Assembly: GCF_038502225.1 (NCBI RefSeq)
Contig: NC_091308.1
Coordinates: forward strand, 22,634,240 to 22,698,239
Direction of reading: 5' to 3'
Length of the DNA stretch: 64,000 nucleotides
Source of the DNA: Cherax quadricarinatus
Taxonomy: Eukaryota > Arthropoda > Malacostraca > Decapoda > Parastacidae
The stretch's first letter is position 1. Every line of letters begins with the position of its first letter. Of this stretch, positions 42,116 to 52,155 are shown one piece after another. A model generated the notes under the pieces. That model saw nothing but the letters and a program-made list of their open reading frames with translations, had not been told where the DNA came from and made no database searches. The position numbers were made by a program, and so were the translations under genes.

Positions 42116-42262
42116 CTTAACTTATAAAGTGAGGACTATATGTTGCAGGTAATATGCCCAAATATGCATACATGAACACCAGTGCTGACCCAAATATCTT
42201 GCATCTAAATGTGCTTATATAATTTGCATTTAACAAAACTGCTCATTAATATTTTGCCAAAT

Positions 42263-42268
42263 TTTATT
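42263..42268 (-). promoter_or_regulatory. Candidate polyadenylation signal of PAPSS
   Basis: TTTATT on the plus strand gives AATAAA on the minus strand, about 280 nt after the PAPSS stop. Other A-rich hexamers nearby make this tentative. Confidence 0.3.
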
Positions 42269-42550
42269 ATGATGCACTTGGTTTGGTACTTCATCAGTTT
42301 TTCTAAAATACTCTACTGGTTAGATAATAAAAGTAATCTTTTATGTAAATAATAATTCAGGTAATTTTTGTGAAAAATAATGCCTTCTTAATAAATAAAA
42401 TTTGCATACAAGAGAAAACTGTATTACTGATAACAGAAAATATTCTCAGTAATAAGTATGTTTTCTAACAGTAACATAAATGTTGGTGCTATTTAAAACA
42501 ATATATTTTACCTTAATATTCCAAGCAGCTAATTTTCCAATACTCAATCC

Positions 42551-43002
42551 CTATTCTTTACTCAGACTTTGGTAGTAAGAACTCAGAACCTTCCATGCTG
42601 ATGGGGCCATGAAACCATCAGGAGGATTGTCACCATTGCGAGCTAGGGTGCGCATTTTTGTACCAGAGATAAATTCAAAGTCTGACTTTCGTGCTGGATC
42701 ATAGAAGGCCATTTTACCAGCTGCTTTATCATAAGCAGCAACTCGGAAAGGAATTATCTCAAGCTGAGTGAGACCAGGGGCCATAGTCAGCACTTTGCGG
42801 CCGTGCTGTGCATGATAAAGATCTTTCTGAGCACGTGGGTGTGGCATGCCAGCAGGATCACGTCCAACAATATAGAAGTTGGCACCAGTAGCCATACGTG
42901 CCTTAGCATGCCACTGTACTTCAGTAGGTCCTGCATACATCATTGGTGAAGGGAAGATTGCTAATACTGTTGATGATGGGTCCAGCACTCCTTCTTTGAG
43001 AA
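42551..43002 (-). CDS. PAPSS: PAPS synthase (bifunctional ATP sulfurylase/APS kinase), terminal exon
   Basis: Encodes the C-terminal 150 residues or so of the ATP sulfurylase domain of animal PAPS synthase, which in two steps converts sulfate and ATP into PAPS, the sulfate donor for sulfotransferases, in cytosol and nucleus. Visible blocks: [37 protein letters not shown] (the nucleotide-binding GRDPAG motif), [60 protein letters not shown]. The splice acceptor is TTTTTTTAG ending at 43003; the exon opens in phase 1 (x|TT) reading VLKEGVLDP. Stop TAG 42553-42551. The frame is uninterrupted and G/C-rich, unlike its surroundings. Earlier exons, including the APS kinase domain, are not in this window. 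Confidence 0.95.
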
Positions 43003-43515
43003 CTAAAAAAACAAAAATATTATAATTATTAGTACTGCAGTGTTATCAATGAGAGATCATGAAAGCTCATGAAATTTAATTGTCCTTCATTGTGGTTAAA
43101 TTACTGTACATGCATAAGCTGTATGGAACCATAACATTAACCAGGAAGCTACTTCTTTTATACAAAGAGTAATACATAATGTATGTACAAGCAATAAATC
43201 CTTGAGTCACCTATAAATGCTTCACAATCCAATTCCAATATCTTATGAGGACTATGAAAACTTGATGCAATAACTATGCTCACCCTGAAATCTTTCATAC
43301 AGTGTACCCAACACTTAGTGGTAAGGCATAAATGTCATTAAGTGGTGAGAAAACATTTAACAGACAGAAGCCTATGAAAAATGGTAAAAGCTGTAACCAA
43401 ATCTAACCAAGCCCACCTAACCTATGCCAACAGCTTGGTGTGTGTGTGTTTACATTCTGCCAGTGATCAGTATTAAGTACTGACTGGCTCAGATGTGCTG
43501 CACAACCAAAATTAG
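43003..43515 (-). other. PAPSS intron, proximal part
   Basis: Non-repetitive AT-rich sequence upstream of the acceptor, with no second PAPSS exon. The intron continues through the transposons to the right; the donor site was not found. Confidence 0.6.
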
Positions 43516-43569
43516 CCCTTAAACCTCCAAACGTATATATACGTTCACTCGCGCAGCACCCCGAATATT

Positions 43570-43570
43570 T

Positions 43571-43601
<31 letters not shown>

Positions 43602-44260
43602 AAAGCACCTTTTTTTAAGTGTTACAGAATAAAAAAATATTTTAGGGTCAGTACTTACCGAGATATGAGGCGAGGCGGAGAAGTTGGCACTGGATGCTCA
43701 TGTGACAGCAACATCGAGTCCTGCCGCTTGCAGAAGTGTTGCTGATATACCTTGTTTTTTATTTTTCATATTATTTTACGTAATTTTTAAGTTCTGAGAA
43801 TTACAATTTATAGTAGTTCTTGTCATTTTATAACCAATCTTTGTTCTGACACTAGTATTAGGTACTGAAATTTACTCAAATTGTCACAAACACACTGACA
43901 GGTGGACATTTACACCTACCTTAGCCATTTACTATTGTCTTGGAATATATACAAAGTATTTATATGTCCCAGCAATGTTTTGGATATGTGGAAGAAGAAG
44001 AAGAAGACGACGACGACGACGACGACAATGATGATGATGATGATAATGATGATAATGATGATAATGATAATGATGATAATGATGATAATGATTATAATGA
44101 TTATAATGATTATAATGATAATGATGATAATGATAATGATGATGATGATGATAATGATAATGATGATAATGATAATGCTAATAATAATAAATGCTAATAA
44201 TAATAAATAATAATAATAATAATACATAATAATAATAATACATAATAATAATAATATGTA
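43570..44260. repeat. GAA, GAC, GATAAT and TAA microsatellites
   Basis: GAA runs at about 43579-43600 and 43990-44007, then GAC, then (GATAAT/GATGAT)n to 44175 and (TAA)n to 44260. Ile- and Asp-rich ORFs here are repeat translations. Positions 43620-43985 are AT-rich element interior. Confidence 0.9.
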
Positions 44261-44612
44261 ACAATAAGTTCCCTTGAAGCATGGAAAACAAAGTCCACCC
44301 CTGACAGTGACATGATAAGGGGAGATAACATCTGACAAGAGCTGACGTTTGATGAGCATAAACGAGGGTGAGGGAGGGTGCAGCTGATAAGAAAAGATTA
44401 GATGACTAACCCCCTAGCTTTGTTTTTGTTGGAACACAAACATTTCTGTCTGTATTTGTCTGTCTGTCAAGCTCCCTGTCTGTCTATCCGTCTGGCTCTC
44501 TGTCTCAGAGAGAGCCACAAGACTGCGTCATCACCTTTACTCACATCTTCAAGCAGAGTATAGCACTTTGTCTGGATTTTTGGGTTATCCTAGGTAATTT
44601 ATACTGCTTATA

Positions 44613-45603
44613 CAGTGGACCCCCGCATAGCGAACTTAATCCGTGCAAGAGGGCTGGTCGTTATGCGAAATGTTCGCTATGCGAATTAATTTTCCCCATA
44701 AGAAATAATGGAAATAAAATTAATCCGTGCAAGACACCCAAAAGTATGAAAAAAAATTTTTTTTACCACAAAAAAATGTTAATTTTAGTACACACAAACT
44801 GAAAAAGGCATGCACAATTACATGACACTTACTTTTATTGAAGATCTGGTGATGATTGATGGGATGGGAGGAGGGGAGAGCATTATCTTCTTACTGTTTA
44901 GAAGGGGAATCCCCTTCCATTAGGACTTGAGGTAGCAAGTCCTTTTCTGGGGTTACTTCCCTTCTTCTTTTAATGCCACTAGGACCAGCTTGAGAGTCAC
45001 TGGACCTCTGTCGCACAACAAATCTGTCCATAGAGCTCTGTACCTCCCGTTCCTTCAAGACTTTCCTAAAATGGGCCATAACATTGTCATTGAAATAGTC
45101 ACCAGCACGGCTTGCAACAGCTGTGTCAGGGTGATTTTCATCCATAAAGGTTTGCAGTTCAACCCACTGTGCACACATTTCCTTAATTTTTGAAGTAGGC
45201 ACACAATGGATTCCACAATTGGCATAGGCTTCTCAGGGTTAGCCCCAAACCCTTCAAAATCTTTCTTAATTTCCATACTAATTCTCACCCTTTTTACCAC
45301 AGGGTTGGCACTAGAAGCTTTCTTGGGGCCCATGGTCACTTATTTTCCAGAAACAGCACCGAAAACACTGTAATAATACGAAATATTCCGAGTGTATGCT
45401 TGAATGTTACCGCGGAGGCTAGCTGGTAAACAATGGGACGGGCGGCACATGTGAGGCTGGCTGAGGGCCCACATTGGACGCGTCTCGGACGAAGTTCGCT
45501 GAGCGGATTTTTGTCTACTATGCGGGGCAAAATTTCAGCGAACAAAGCGTTCGCTATGCGGATTGTTCGCTATGCAAGGCGTTCGCTATGCGGGGGTCCA
45601 CTG
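44613..45603 (-). mobile_element. Tigger internal-deletion derivative
   Basis: TIRs CAGTGGACCCCCGCATAGCG / CGCTATGCGGGGGTCCACTG with TA duplications (44611-12, 45604-05); 991 bp. On the minus strand the transposase N-terminus (MGPKKASSANPVVKRVRISM) runs from 45333 and joins, after EIKK, directly to the C-terminal region (FGANPEKPMP). The rest of the C-terminus ends in QVLMEGDSPSKQ at 44891. The whole DDD core is deleted; it needs a transposase in trans. Confidence 0.9.
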
Positions 45604-45998
45604 TACTTGTATTTATGTGTACCTGTGAGACAGAGATAGACAAAGACAGATTGAAAGAGAGAGACAGACAAAGCCAGAGAGACACAGATAGACAGACAGA
45701 CAGATAGAGATAGACAAAGACAGAGACAGATAGACAGATCGACAGACCCTAAACTTGGGGTTAACATCACTTTCCTCTTAAAAGAGAAGTGTTAATATGA
45801 CATTACATCAGTGAATCCTTGGTATTTGCCTCATTGTTTGCTCTAGCTGGTACTCAATTTAACTGGTGCTCCCACAAGGTACTAAGTGGTCCCAGATTTT
45901 TTTTTAATACTGTGCACAGCACACCGAGTGTTAAGACCAATTCTATGCTGACCAAACATCTCAGGCCAATCGTGCCAAATATGGAGGCAGGAAAAATA

Positions 45999-46049
45999 AA
46001 ACGTATATATACGTTTGGGGCGCTATGCGAGTGAACATATATATACCTT
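45999..46049 (-). promoter_or_regulatory. Subterminal paired palindromes, family 2 MITE
   Basis: AAACGTATATATACGTTT centred 46007.5 and AACATATATATACCTT centred 46041.5: 34 bp apart, with the outer one 22.5 bp from the element end. The opposite end (43530-43545) has only the outer palindrome. Confidence 0.7.
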
Positions 46050-46183
46050 TGGACCGTTTAAGGGTTAATATGATATTTATACTAATATTTCATAAAATAT
46101 CAATTTACATAAGAAATACTTATTCAGTGGGACACACATGCTGTTTGTATTGAAAAATGTAAATTAACCCTTTGAGGGTTTCG

Positions 46184-46233
46184 GACGTACTAGTACGTCT
46201 TACGCGCAGGGGTTTTTGACGTACTAGTACGCA
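46184..46233 (+). promoter_or_regulatory. Subterminal paired palindromes, piggyBac 5' end
   Basis: GACGTACTAGTACGTC (46184-46199, perfect 16-bp palindrome) and GACGTACTAGTACGCA (46218-46233). Centres are 34 bp apart; the outer centre is 23.5 bp from the TTAA end. They sit upstream of the transposase ATG at 46384, so they could bind transposase, a host factor, or both. Confidence 0.7.
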
Positions 46234-47145
46234 CAAATTCTAGCGCCGTCAAATCTCACGGGAAAAGGCTGGTAGGCCTACATGTGAGAGAATGGGTCTG
46301 TGTGGTCGGTGTGCACGGTAGAAAAAAAATCTGGGACCCAGTGGTGCATTGTGGGAACGCCATCTTAGTAAACAATATCCACCATGCCTTGCGGTAAGAA
46401 GCTCCTCACTCCTCGGCGAATTGGGACACTTTTGTTCCCCAGTGACAGTTCTAATACAGATGGAAGTGCCAGTGAAGATGAGTTTCAAGGTTTTGGTGAG
46501 GTTTTGACCGAAACTAATGACCATAATATCGGTAATAGTGAGGAAAACCCAGACGACCCTCAGCCTTCCACCTCTGGTGCTGGGCCGTCTTGTTCACGTT
46601 CAGTTGTACCAGAATCCAAGAGGAAACTTCTATTTTCCCAAATCTCAGACTCAGATGAGAGCATGGGTGATGATAGTGATAGTGAATATGAACTACAGTG
46701 GACCCCCGCATAGCGACTTTAATCCGTGCAAGAGGGCTGATTGTTATGCGAAATGTTCGGTATGCGAATGAATTTTCCCCATAAGACACCCAAAAGTATG
46801 AAAAAATTTTTTTTACTACATGAAATATATATTTTCCTACACACAAAGAGAAGGATACATGCACAATAGTAGAGTAGTACATGCACAATATATATTGTGC
46901 ATGTACTGCTCTACTAAATGAAGAATAAATGACACTTACCTTTATTGAAGATGCAGCAATGACTGATGAGACACTGTGTCCTGGAAGTGCCTTTTCCTCC
47001 TGAGTACTGTAGGTCCTGTTTGGCATTTTCTTCCAGAACAGGCCTTATCACACTGTGTATGCCACTACGATTCTTAAATCTCTCAAACCAACCTTTGCTG
47101 GCTTTAAATTCACCAATATGAGCACTAGTTCCAGGCATTTTTCCC

Positions 47146-47285
47146 TGTTCACCTGGGTGTTAGTCGACTGGTGTGGGTTGCATCCTGGGAGACAAGATTA
47201 AGGACCCCAGTGGAAATAAGTTAGTCTTCGATGACACTGACTTTTTTGGGTTATCCTGGGTGGCAAATCCTCTGGGGTTAATTGT
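47146..47285 (+). mobile_element. tRNA-like SINE, deleted copy
   Basis: Matches the SINE at 16291: GGGTGTTAGTCGACTGGTGT, GCATCCTGGGAGACAAGATT, GGGTTATCCTGGGTGGC. It lacks the 5' A-box segment (starts CCTGTTCACCTGGGTG) and the tail. Confidence 0.7.
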
Positions 47286-47319
47286 TTCTTGGTATTCTCA
47301 ATAAGCCACACCAACAACG

Positions 47320-48095
47320 GTGCTACAGCAGCAGCAGCAGCAGCTGACAGTGCTACAGCAGCAGCAGCAGCAGCAGCTGACAGTGCTACAGCAGCAGCAG
47401 ACGATGCTACAGCAGCAGCAGACGATGCTACAGCAGCAGCAGACGATGCTACAGCAGCAGCTGACGGTGGTACAGCAGCAGCAGCAGCAGCAGCTGACAG
47501 TGCTACAGCAGCAGCAGACGATGCTACAGCAGCAGCAGACGATGCTACAGCAGCAGCAGATGATGCTACAGCAGCAGCAGACAATGCTACAGCAGCAGCA
47601 GACGGTACTACAGCAGCAGCAGCAGCTGACGGTACTACAGCAGCAGCAGCAGCTGACAGTGCTACAGCAGCAGCAGCAGCTGACAGTGCTACAGCAGCAG
47701 CAGACGATGCTACAGCAGCAGCAGACGGTACTACAGCAGCAGCTGACGGTGATACAGCAGCAGCTGCAGCCGACAGTGCAGCAGCAGCAGCTGACGGTGG
47801 TGCAGCAGCAGCTGACGGTGGTACAGCAGCAGCAGCAGCAGCTGACAGTGCTACAGCAGCAGCAGCTGACAGTGCTACAGCAGCAGCAGACAATGCTACA
47901 GCAGCAGCAGACGATGCTACAGCAGCAGCAGACGATGCTACAGCAGCAGCAGACGATGCTACAGCAGCAGCAGACGATGCTACAGCAGCAGCAGATGGTA
48001 CTACAGCAGCAGCAGCAGCTGACGGTGGTACAACAGCAGCAGCAGCTGACAGTGCAGCAGCAGCTGACGGTGGTACAGCAGCAGCAGCAGTTGTA
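47320..48095. repeat. CAG-rich minisatellite inside the Tigger derivative
   Basis: About 40 units of ACAGCAGCAGCAGAC(G)ATGCT type, 15-24 bp, all multiples of three. Plus frames read poly-Gln (QQQQTMLQQQQ) or poly-Ala; the minus strand reads Ala-rich. About 260-310 codon ORFs on both strands result. No supported gene; it sits within a dead transposon. Confidence 0.9.
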
Positions 48096-50436
48096 CCACC
48101 AATAGTAGCGATGGTTGATTGGGGTTTATTATACAACCTGGCCAGCTCGAGACACGCACTCCACTTTCATACTTATCAATGATCTTTTTCTTCATCTCTA
48201 TAGTAATTCTCACCCTTATTGCTGTAGGGTTGGCCCATGGTCACTTATTTTCCAGAAAAAATCACCAAAAACACTAATAATACGAAATGTTCCGATTGTA
48301 TGCTTGGATGTTACCGCGGAGGCTGGCTGGTAAACAATGCCACTGGCGGAACATGTGAGCGTGGCTCAGGCTGCACATTAGACGCATCTCGGACGAAGAG
48401 CGGTGAGCGGGTTTTTGGGCTGTATGTGAGGCAAAATTTTTGCGAAAAAAGCGAGCAGTATGCGGATTGTACGGTATGCGATGTGTGCGGTATGCGGGGG
48501 GTCCACTGTACAAGCTCTTCAAACTAGTTCCAGTAGTGACAGTGAAGTGCAATATTCCCCACTGAAGCGTCAGTATATACGACGATATATGCGCTCTGGT
48601 AGTGTGCCATATGCTATTCCAAGGGGAAGGAGTGCATCTCGGAGTACATCCCATGGCCGTACAACAGGAACAGAGAGTGAAAATGACGATGATACTGTTG
48701 CACATGGGATGGAAAATGTGCGTGGTGGTAGTGGTGTCAGCGGTGAGGCACCAGCAGTGGGCCATGCTTCCACCCACGCCGCTGCCTCAGCTGATCTACA
48801 ACAAAGGCCACCATCCCCCACCCACCCACCACACCAGCTCCACAACTACAACCACCACAACCACAACCTCCACAACCACAACCACCTGTCATTGTCCAGT
48901 ACCCACCAGCAGACCGCACCTGGGATTGGCAGGAAGCTGTCAATTTTGTTCCAAATGCCCACCAGTTTGATGACAGCCAAAGTGGAATATGGCCATCTTG
49001 TACACTTGGGAACAATGCCACTGAACTGGAATGTTTCGAGTTATTCTTTGACGAACCACTGATGGAAAGTATTGTCATGGAAAGCAACACATACTATGAG
49101 TACACCATGGCAAACACATTACTTTCACCAAAATCACGTCTACACCAGTGGAAGGAGGCAACTGTGGCTGAGATGTATCTTTTCTTTGCCACAATAATGC
49201 TTATGCCACATGTGTATAAGCACAAAGTGAAATCATACTGGTCAACAGACCGCCTGATTGCAACCCCAGGTTTCAGTGATATAATGCCAGTGAATCGATT
49301 TGTGCTAATGTTACGTATGCTTCACTTCTCAGACAAAACCAGGCCTGACAGAACTGACAGGTTATATAAGATTAGGAATGTGTTTGTATATCTGAAAGAG
49401 AAATTCAGTACGCATTTTTATCCCTTCAGGAAGCTTGTAATTGACGAGTCTTTGATTCTGTTCAAAGGAAGACTCTCTTTCAAGCAGTACATACCAAGCA
49501 AGAGGAAACGCTTTGGTATAAAGTTGTTTGTGCTTTGTGATTGTTACAGTGGTCTGGTATTGGATATTATTATGTACACTGGAAGTTATACATTGCAAAA
49601 TACCAGGAAATTATTGGGCATCTCAGATGATGTGGTTAGAACAATGATAGAGCCATACCTTGGTAAGGGGCATATATTATATACAGATAACTGGTACACA
49701 AGCCCATCACTCAGTGATTTTTTGCAAGTGAACATGACAGATGTGTGTGGCACAGTGAGTGCAAATCGGAAACATAAGCCCAGGTTTGACGCTGGCACTC
49801 GTAGAGGTGAGGTGCAGGCGTTTGCTGCCAATGACATCATGGCATTTCAGTGGCATGACAAACGAGATGTCACACTGTTGCCATCAGTTCACCCTAATGA
49901 AATGGCAGACAGTGGCAGGCAGCATAGAGAGAGCAATGAACCCATTCTAAAACCTGCAGCTGTGATTGATTACACCTTCAACATGCGTTCAGTGGACAAA
50001 TGTGACATGCAGATTGGGTTTGCTGATTGTGTTCGCAAGAGTTATAAGAAGTACATCAAACTGTTTTTCCATCTTCTGGACATTTCCATGCTCAATGCTT
50101 ATAATATGAGGACCAGAAACAAACCACAGTACGGCGAATTCTGTTTGTCTGTCATCAGACAAATAGTATTCAAGTACCAAGGAAGAACACCTGCAATAGA
50201 CCGCCCACCAAATTATCAACAACTACCTGCTCGTCTGAAGCATGGTGATCACTTCCTGGTAAAACTGTCTGCTACTGCTTTCAAGAAAAAGGCTCAGAAG
50301 AGGTGTTACATCTGTGCACATACAAAAAAAATGCCCACAACAATGCAGAGACACTAGTTTTATGTGTGAGGAGTGTAAAGCACCACTGTGCATGACACCA
50401 TGTTTCAAAGACTTCCACAGGCTGCAGAACTTCTAG

Positions 50437-50904
50437 AAACATGTCCTGTGACTGTATATGTGTATATAAAATATAGAAAAATAGTAATAAACAACATTTC
50501 ATATCGTTTGTTTGTGTAAATATTTTCTATAAACAAAATAATGACAACAGTGTTTATGCCCTTATTGTGTAGTATTGAAAAAGAAATAACTTACAAAATA
50601 CTGATCAAGTTGGCCTCAGAGGCCATAAAAGTTACTCAGAAAAAGAAAAATTGAAAAATAATTGAAAATAGTACATAAAAAAGTAAATAGAAAAATACCA
50701 GGTGACGGCAGTCGGCGATGTTACCAGATGTTGTTCAATTTTGGCAAACTTCAGGCCTCCATATCTCGGTACGTATTGACGGTAAAAAATTTTTGTTTAG
50801 AAAAAAAAAAAAACTTTTTTCATAAGAAAAAATAATTTTTTTTTTTTGAAATTTGGCTGACCCTGAGAACGAGTTTCGGAGAGGGCCTGTCGGCCCTCAA
50901 AGGG
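50437..50904 (+). other. piggyBac 3' UTR and right end
   Basis: ATAGTAATAAACAACATTTC gives a polyA signal near 50480. CCATATCTCGGTACGTATTG and the end GAGGGCCTGTCGGCCCTCAA match the ends of the MITEs at 33737 and 58876. Confidence 0.7.
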
Positions 50905-51146
50905 TTAATGCTCGAGTTCCACTGAGTAGTGGTCAGTAACCTCAGATAAACCTTCATCAGTGCAGCATTGCACCTACAAGGAAAGGGAAAAAGGGAAAAG
51001 AAATGGGAAAGGAGAAGAGAAGGGAAAGATGAAGGGAAAAGGGCTTTGTCAAGTAGTATTGCATTTGCTAAAGCCTCTCCTCCCAAGGTGGGTGAAACAC
51101 TGTACGAATAAAGGATACCTGTATTGATTGTCATCTGACCATTTAA

Positions 51147-52155
51147 CCCCTAAACAGTCCAAATGTATATATATGTTCTTACCGCTAGTGCCTCAAACGT
51201 ATATATACGTTTTTTTTTTCCCTGCCTTGAAATTTGGTATGATTAGCCTGAGATGCCTGGTCAGCATAGGATGGGTCTTAACACTCGGTGTGCACGATAT
51301 TAAAAAAATCTGGGACCACTTAGTACCTTGTGGGAGCGCCAGTTAAATTGAGCACCACCTACAGAAAACAGCGCGGCAAACACCAAGGATTCACTGATGT
51401 CATGTCATATTAACAGTCCCCTATTATGAGGAAAGTGATGTTGACCCCTAGTTTAGTGGCTTTGAGGTGGATGTGGCTACAAGTGGCTGAGGAAATATAA
51501 AAAACCTCGATAATAACCCATGTGCAACACCCTTTCAGAATGTCTTATAACCTATGCCCTTAGTAAAGAGAAACAATTCTGGAACTTGTAGTAAGTGTTC
51601 GGCTGGCTGGTTGGCTGGCTCTATCTCCGTCTGTCTGTCTGTCTGTCTGTCTGTCTGTATGTATCTATGTCTATCTCTGTCTATCTCTATCTGTCTGCCT
51701 CTGTCTCACAGGTACACAAACACAATTATACATAGTATAAATTACCTAGGATAACCTAAACAATCCAAAGTGCTATACTATGTTTGTAGATATAATGCAC
51801 AAGAATACCTGTTGGTTCACAGTGGCTCTCTCTGAGACAGAGAGACAAGCTGACAGACACACAAGACAGAGAAACAGATAAGCAGAGGCAGAGATGCCAA
51901 CACTCATCAAATGTCACCCCTTATCTCATCACTGCACCCTCGCCAGCACTCATGAAATGTCACCCCTTACCTCATCTTTTCACTGCACCCTCGCTGATGC
52001 TCATCATATGTCACCACTTATCACTGCACCCTGCTGATGCTTGTCACTGACACTTGTCTTACATCATGCTTCAAGGGAACATATTATTATTATTATATAC
52101 TCCCGTTTATCCAAAACATTGCTAGGACCTATAAATACTTTGTATATATTCCTAG
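51147..52155. mobile_element. piggyBac-type MITE, family 2, truncated
   Basis: TTAA 51143-51146 + CCCCTAAACAGTCC. It aligns in reverse to the right part of 43516-46064 (CTCGGTGTGCACGATATTAA, AATCTGGGACCACTTAGTAC, AGGATTCACTGATGT, TCTGTCTG tract, TACCTAGGATAACCTA core, ATTGCTAGGACCTATAAATA). The other terminus is missing; a different sequence begins near 52155. Confidence 0.7.
51162..51211 (+). promoter_or_regulatory. Subterminal paired palindromes, 51147 MITE
   Basis: AATGTATATATATGTT centred 51169.5 and AACGTATATATACGTT centred 51203.5, 34 bp apart; the outer one is 22.5 bp from the element start. Confidence 0.7.

Larger units (their letters stand above)
43516..46064. mobile_element. piggyBac-type MITE, family 2, with nested inserts
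   Basis: The left end CCCTTAAACCTCCAAACG follows TTAG (decayed TTAA). The right end CGTTTAAGGG is followed by TTAA (46065-46068). The outer ~47 bp of both ends are inverted copies including a palindrome AACGTATATATACGTT. Internal blocks match the family-1 piggyBac at 46168: TTACCGAGATATG near one end, and (reverse) CTCGGTGTGC and AATCTGGGACC at the other. It contains a GAA/GAC/GAT microsatellite, a TCTG/GACA tract pair and a Tigger deletion derivative (44613-45603). Confidence 0.75.
46696..48508 (-). mobile_element. Tigger derivative nested in piggyBac, with CAG array and SINE
   Basis: TIR CAGTGGACCCCCGCATAGCG at the left and GCGGGGGGTCCACTG at the right, TA duplications 46694-95 and 48509-10; 1813 bp. 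Minus strand: a damaged N-terminal HTH (RITIEMKKKIIDKYESGVRV near 48210), the array at 47320-48095, a SINE at 47146-47285, then a middle fragment (EFKASKGWFERFKNRSGIHS near 47110). The catalytic core and C-terminus are deleted. One extra G in the right TIR. Confidence 0.88.
46384..50436 (+). pseudogene. piggyBac transposase (PGBD4-like), disrupted
   Basis: The N-terminal acidic/Ser-rich part starts at ATG 46384 and is cut at 46695 by a Tigger derivative; it resumes in frame at 48511 (QALQTSSSSDSE). A frameshift in a CCA-rich tract (about 48795-48845) moves the frame to VIVQYPPADRTWDW and then the catalytic domain: LHQWKEATVAEMYLFFATIM, LVIDESLILFKGR (first Asp), ILYTDNWYTSP (second Asp), NMRSVDKCDMQ (third Asp). 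A shift in an A8 run near 50325 separates the C-terminal Cys-rich domain (CYICAH | CRDTSFMCEECKAPLCMTPC). Stop TAG at 50434. The catalytic triad is intact, but the gene cannot make a full protein. Confidence 0.9.
46168..50904 (+). mobile_element. piggyBac element, autonomous size, interrupted
   Basis: TTAA (46164-46167) + CCCTTTGAGGG ... CCCTCAAAGGG + TTAA (50905-50908). Without the nested Tigger (46696-48508 plus one TA) it is about 2.9 kb, a normal piggyBac length. It carries a PGBD4-like transposase reading plus. It is broken by the Tigger insertion and at least two frameshifts. Confidence 0.92.

Noticed and set aside
43902..44359. Asp-rich or Ile-rich ORFs at the GAC/GATAAT tract
   Set aside because: Translations of trinucleotide and hexanucleotide repeats.
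47198..48182. Poly-Gln or poly-Ala protein gene
   Set aside because: The array lies between Tigger transposase remnants inside Tigger TIRs; no unique flanking coding sequence.
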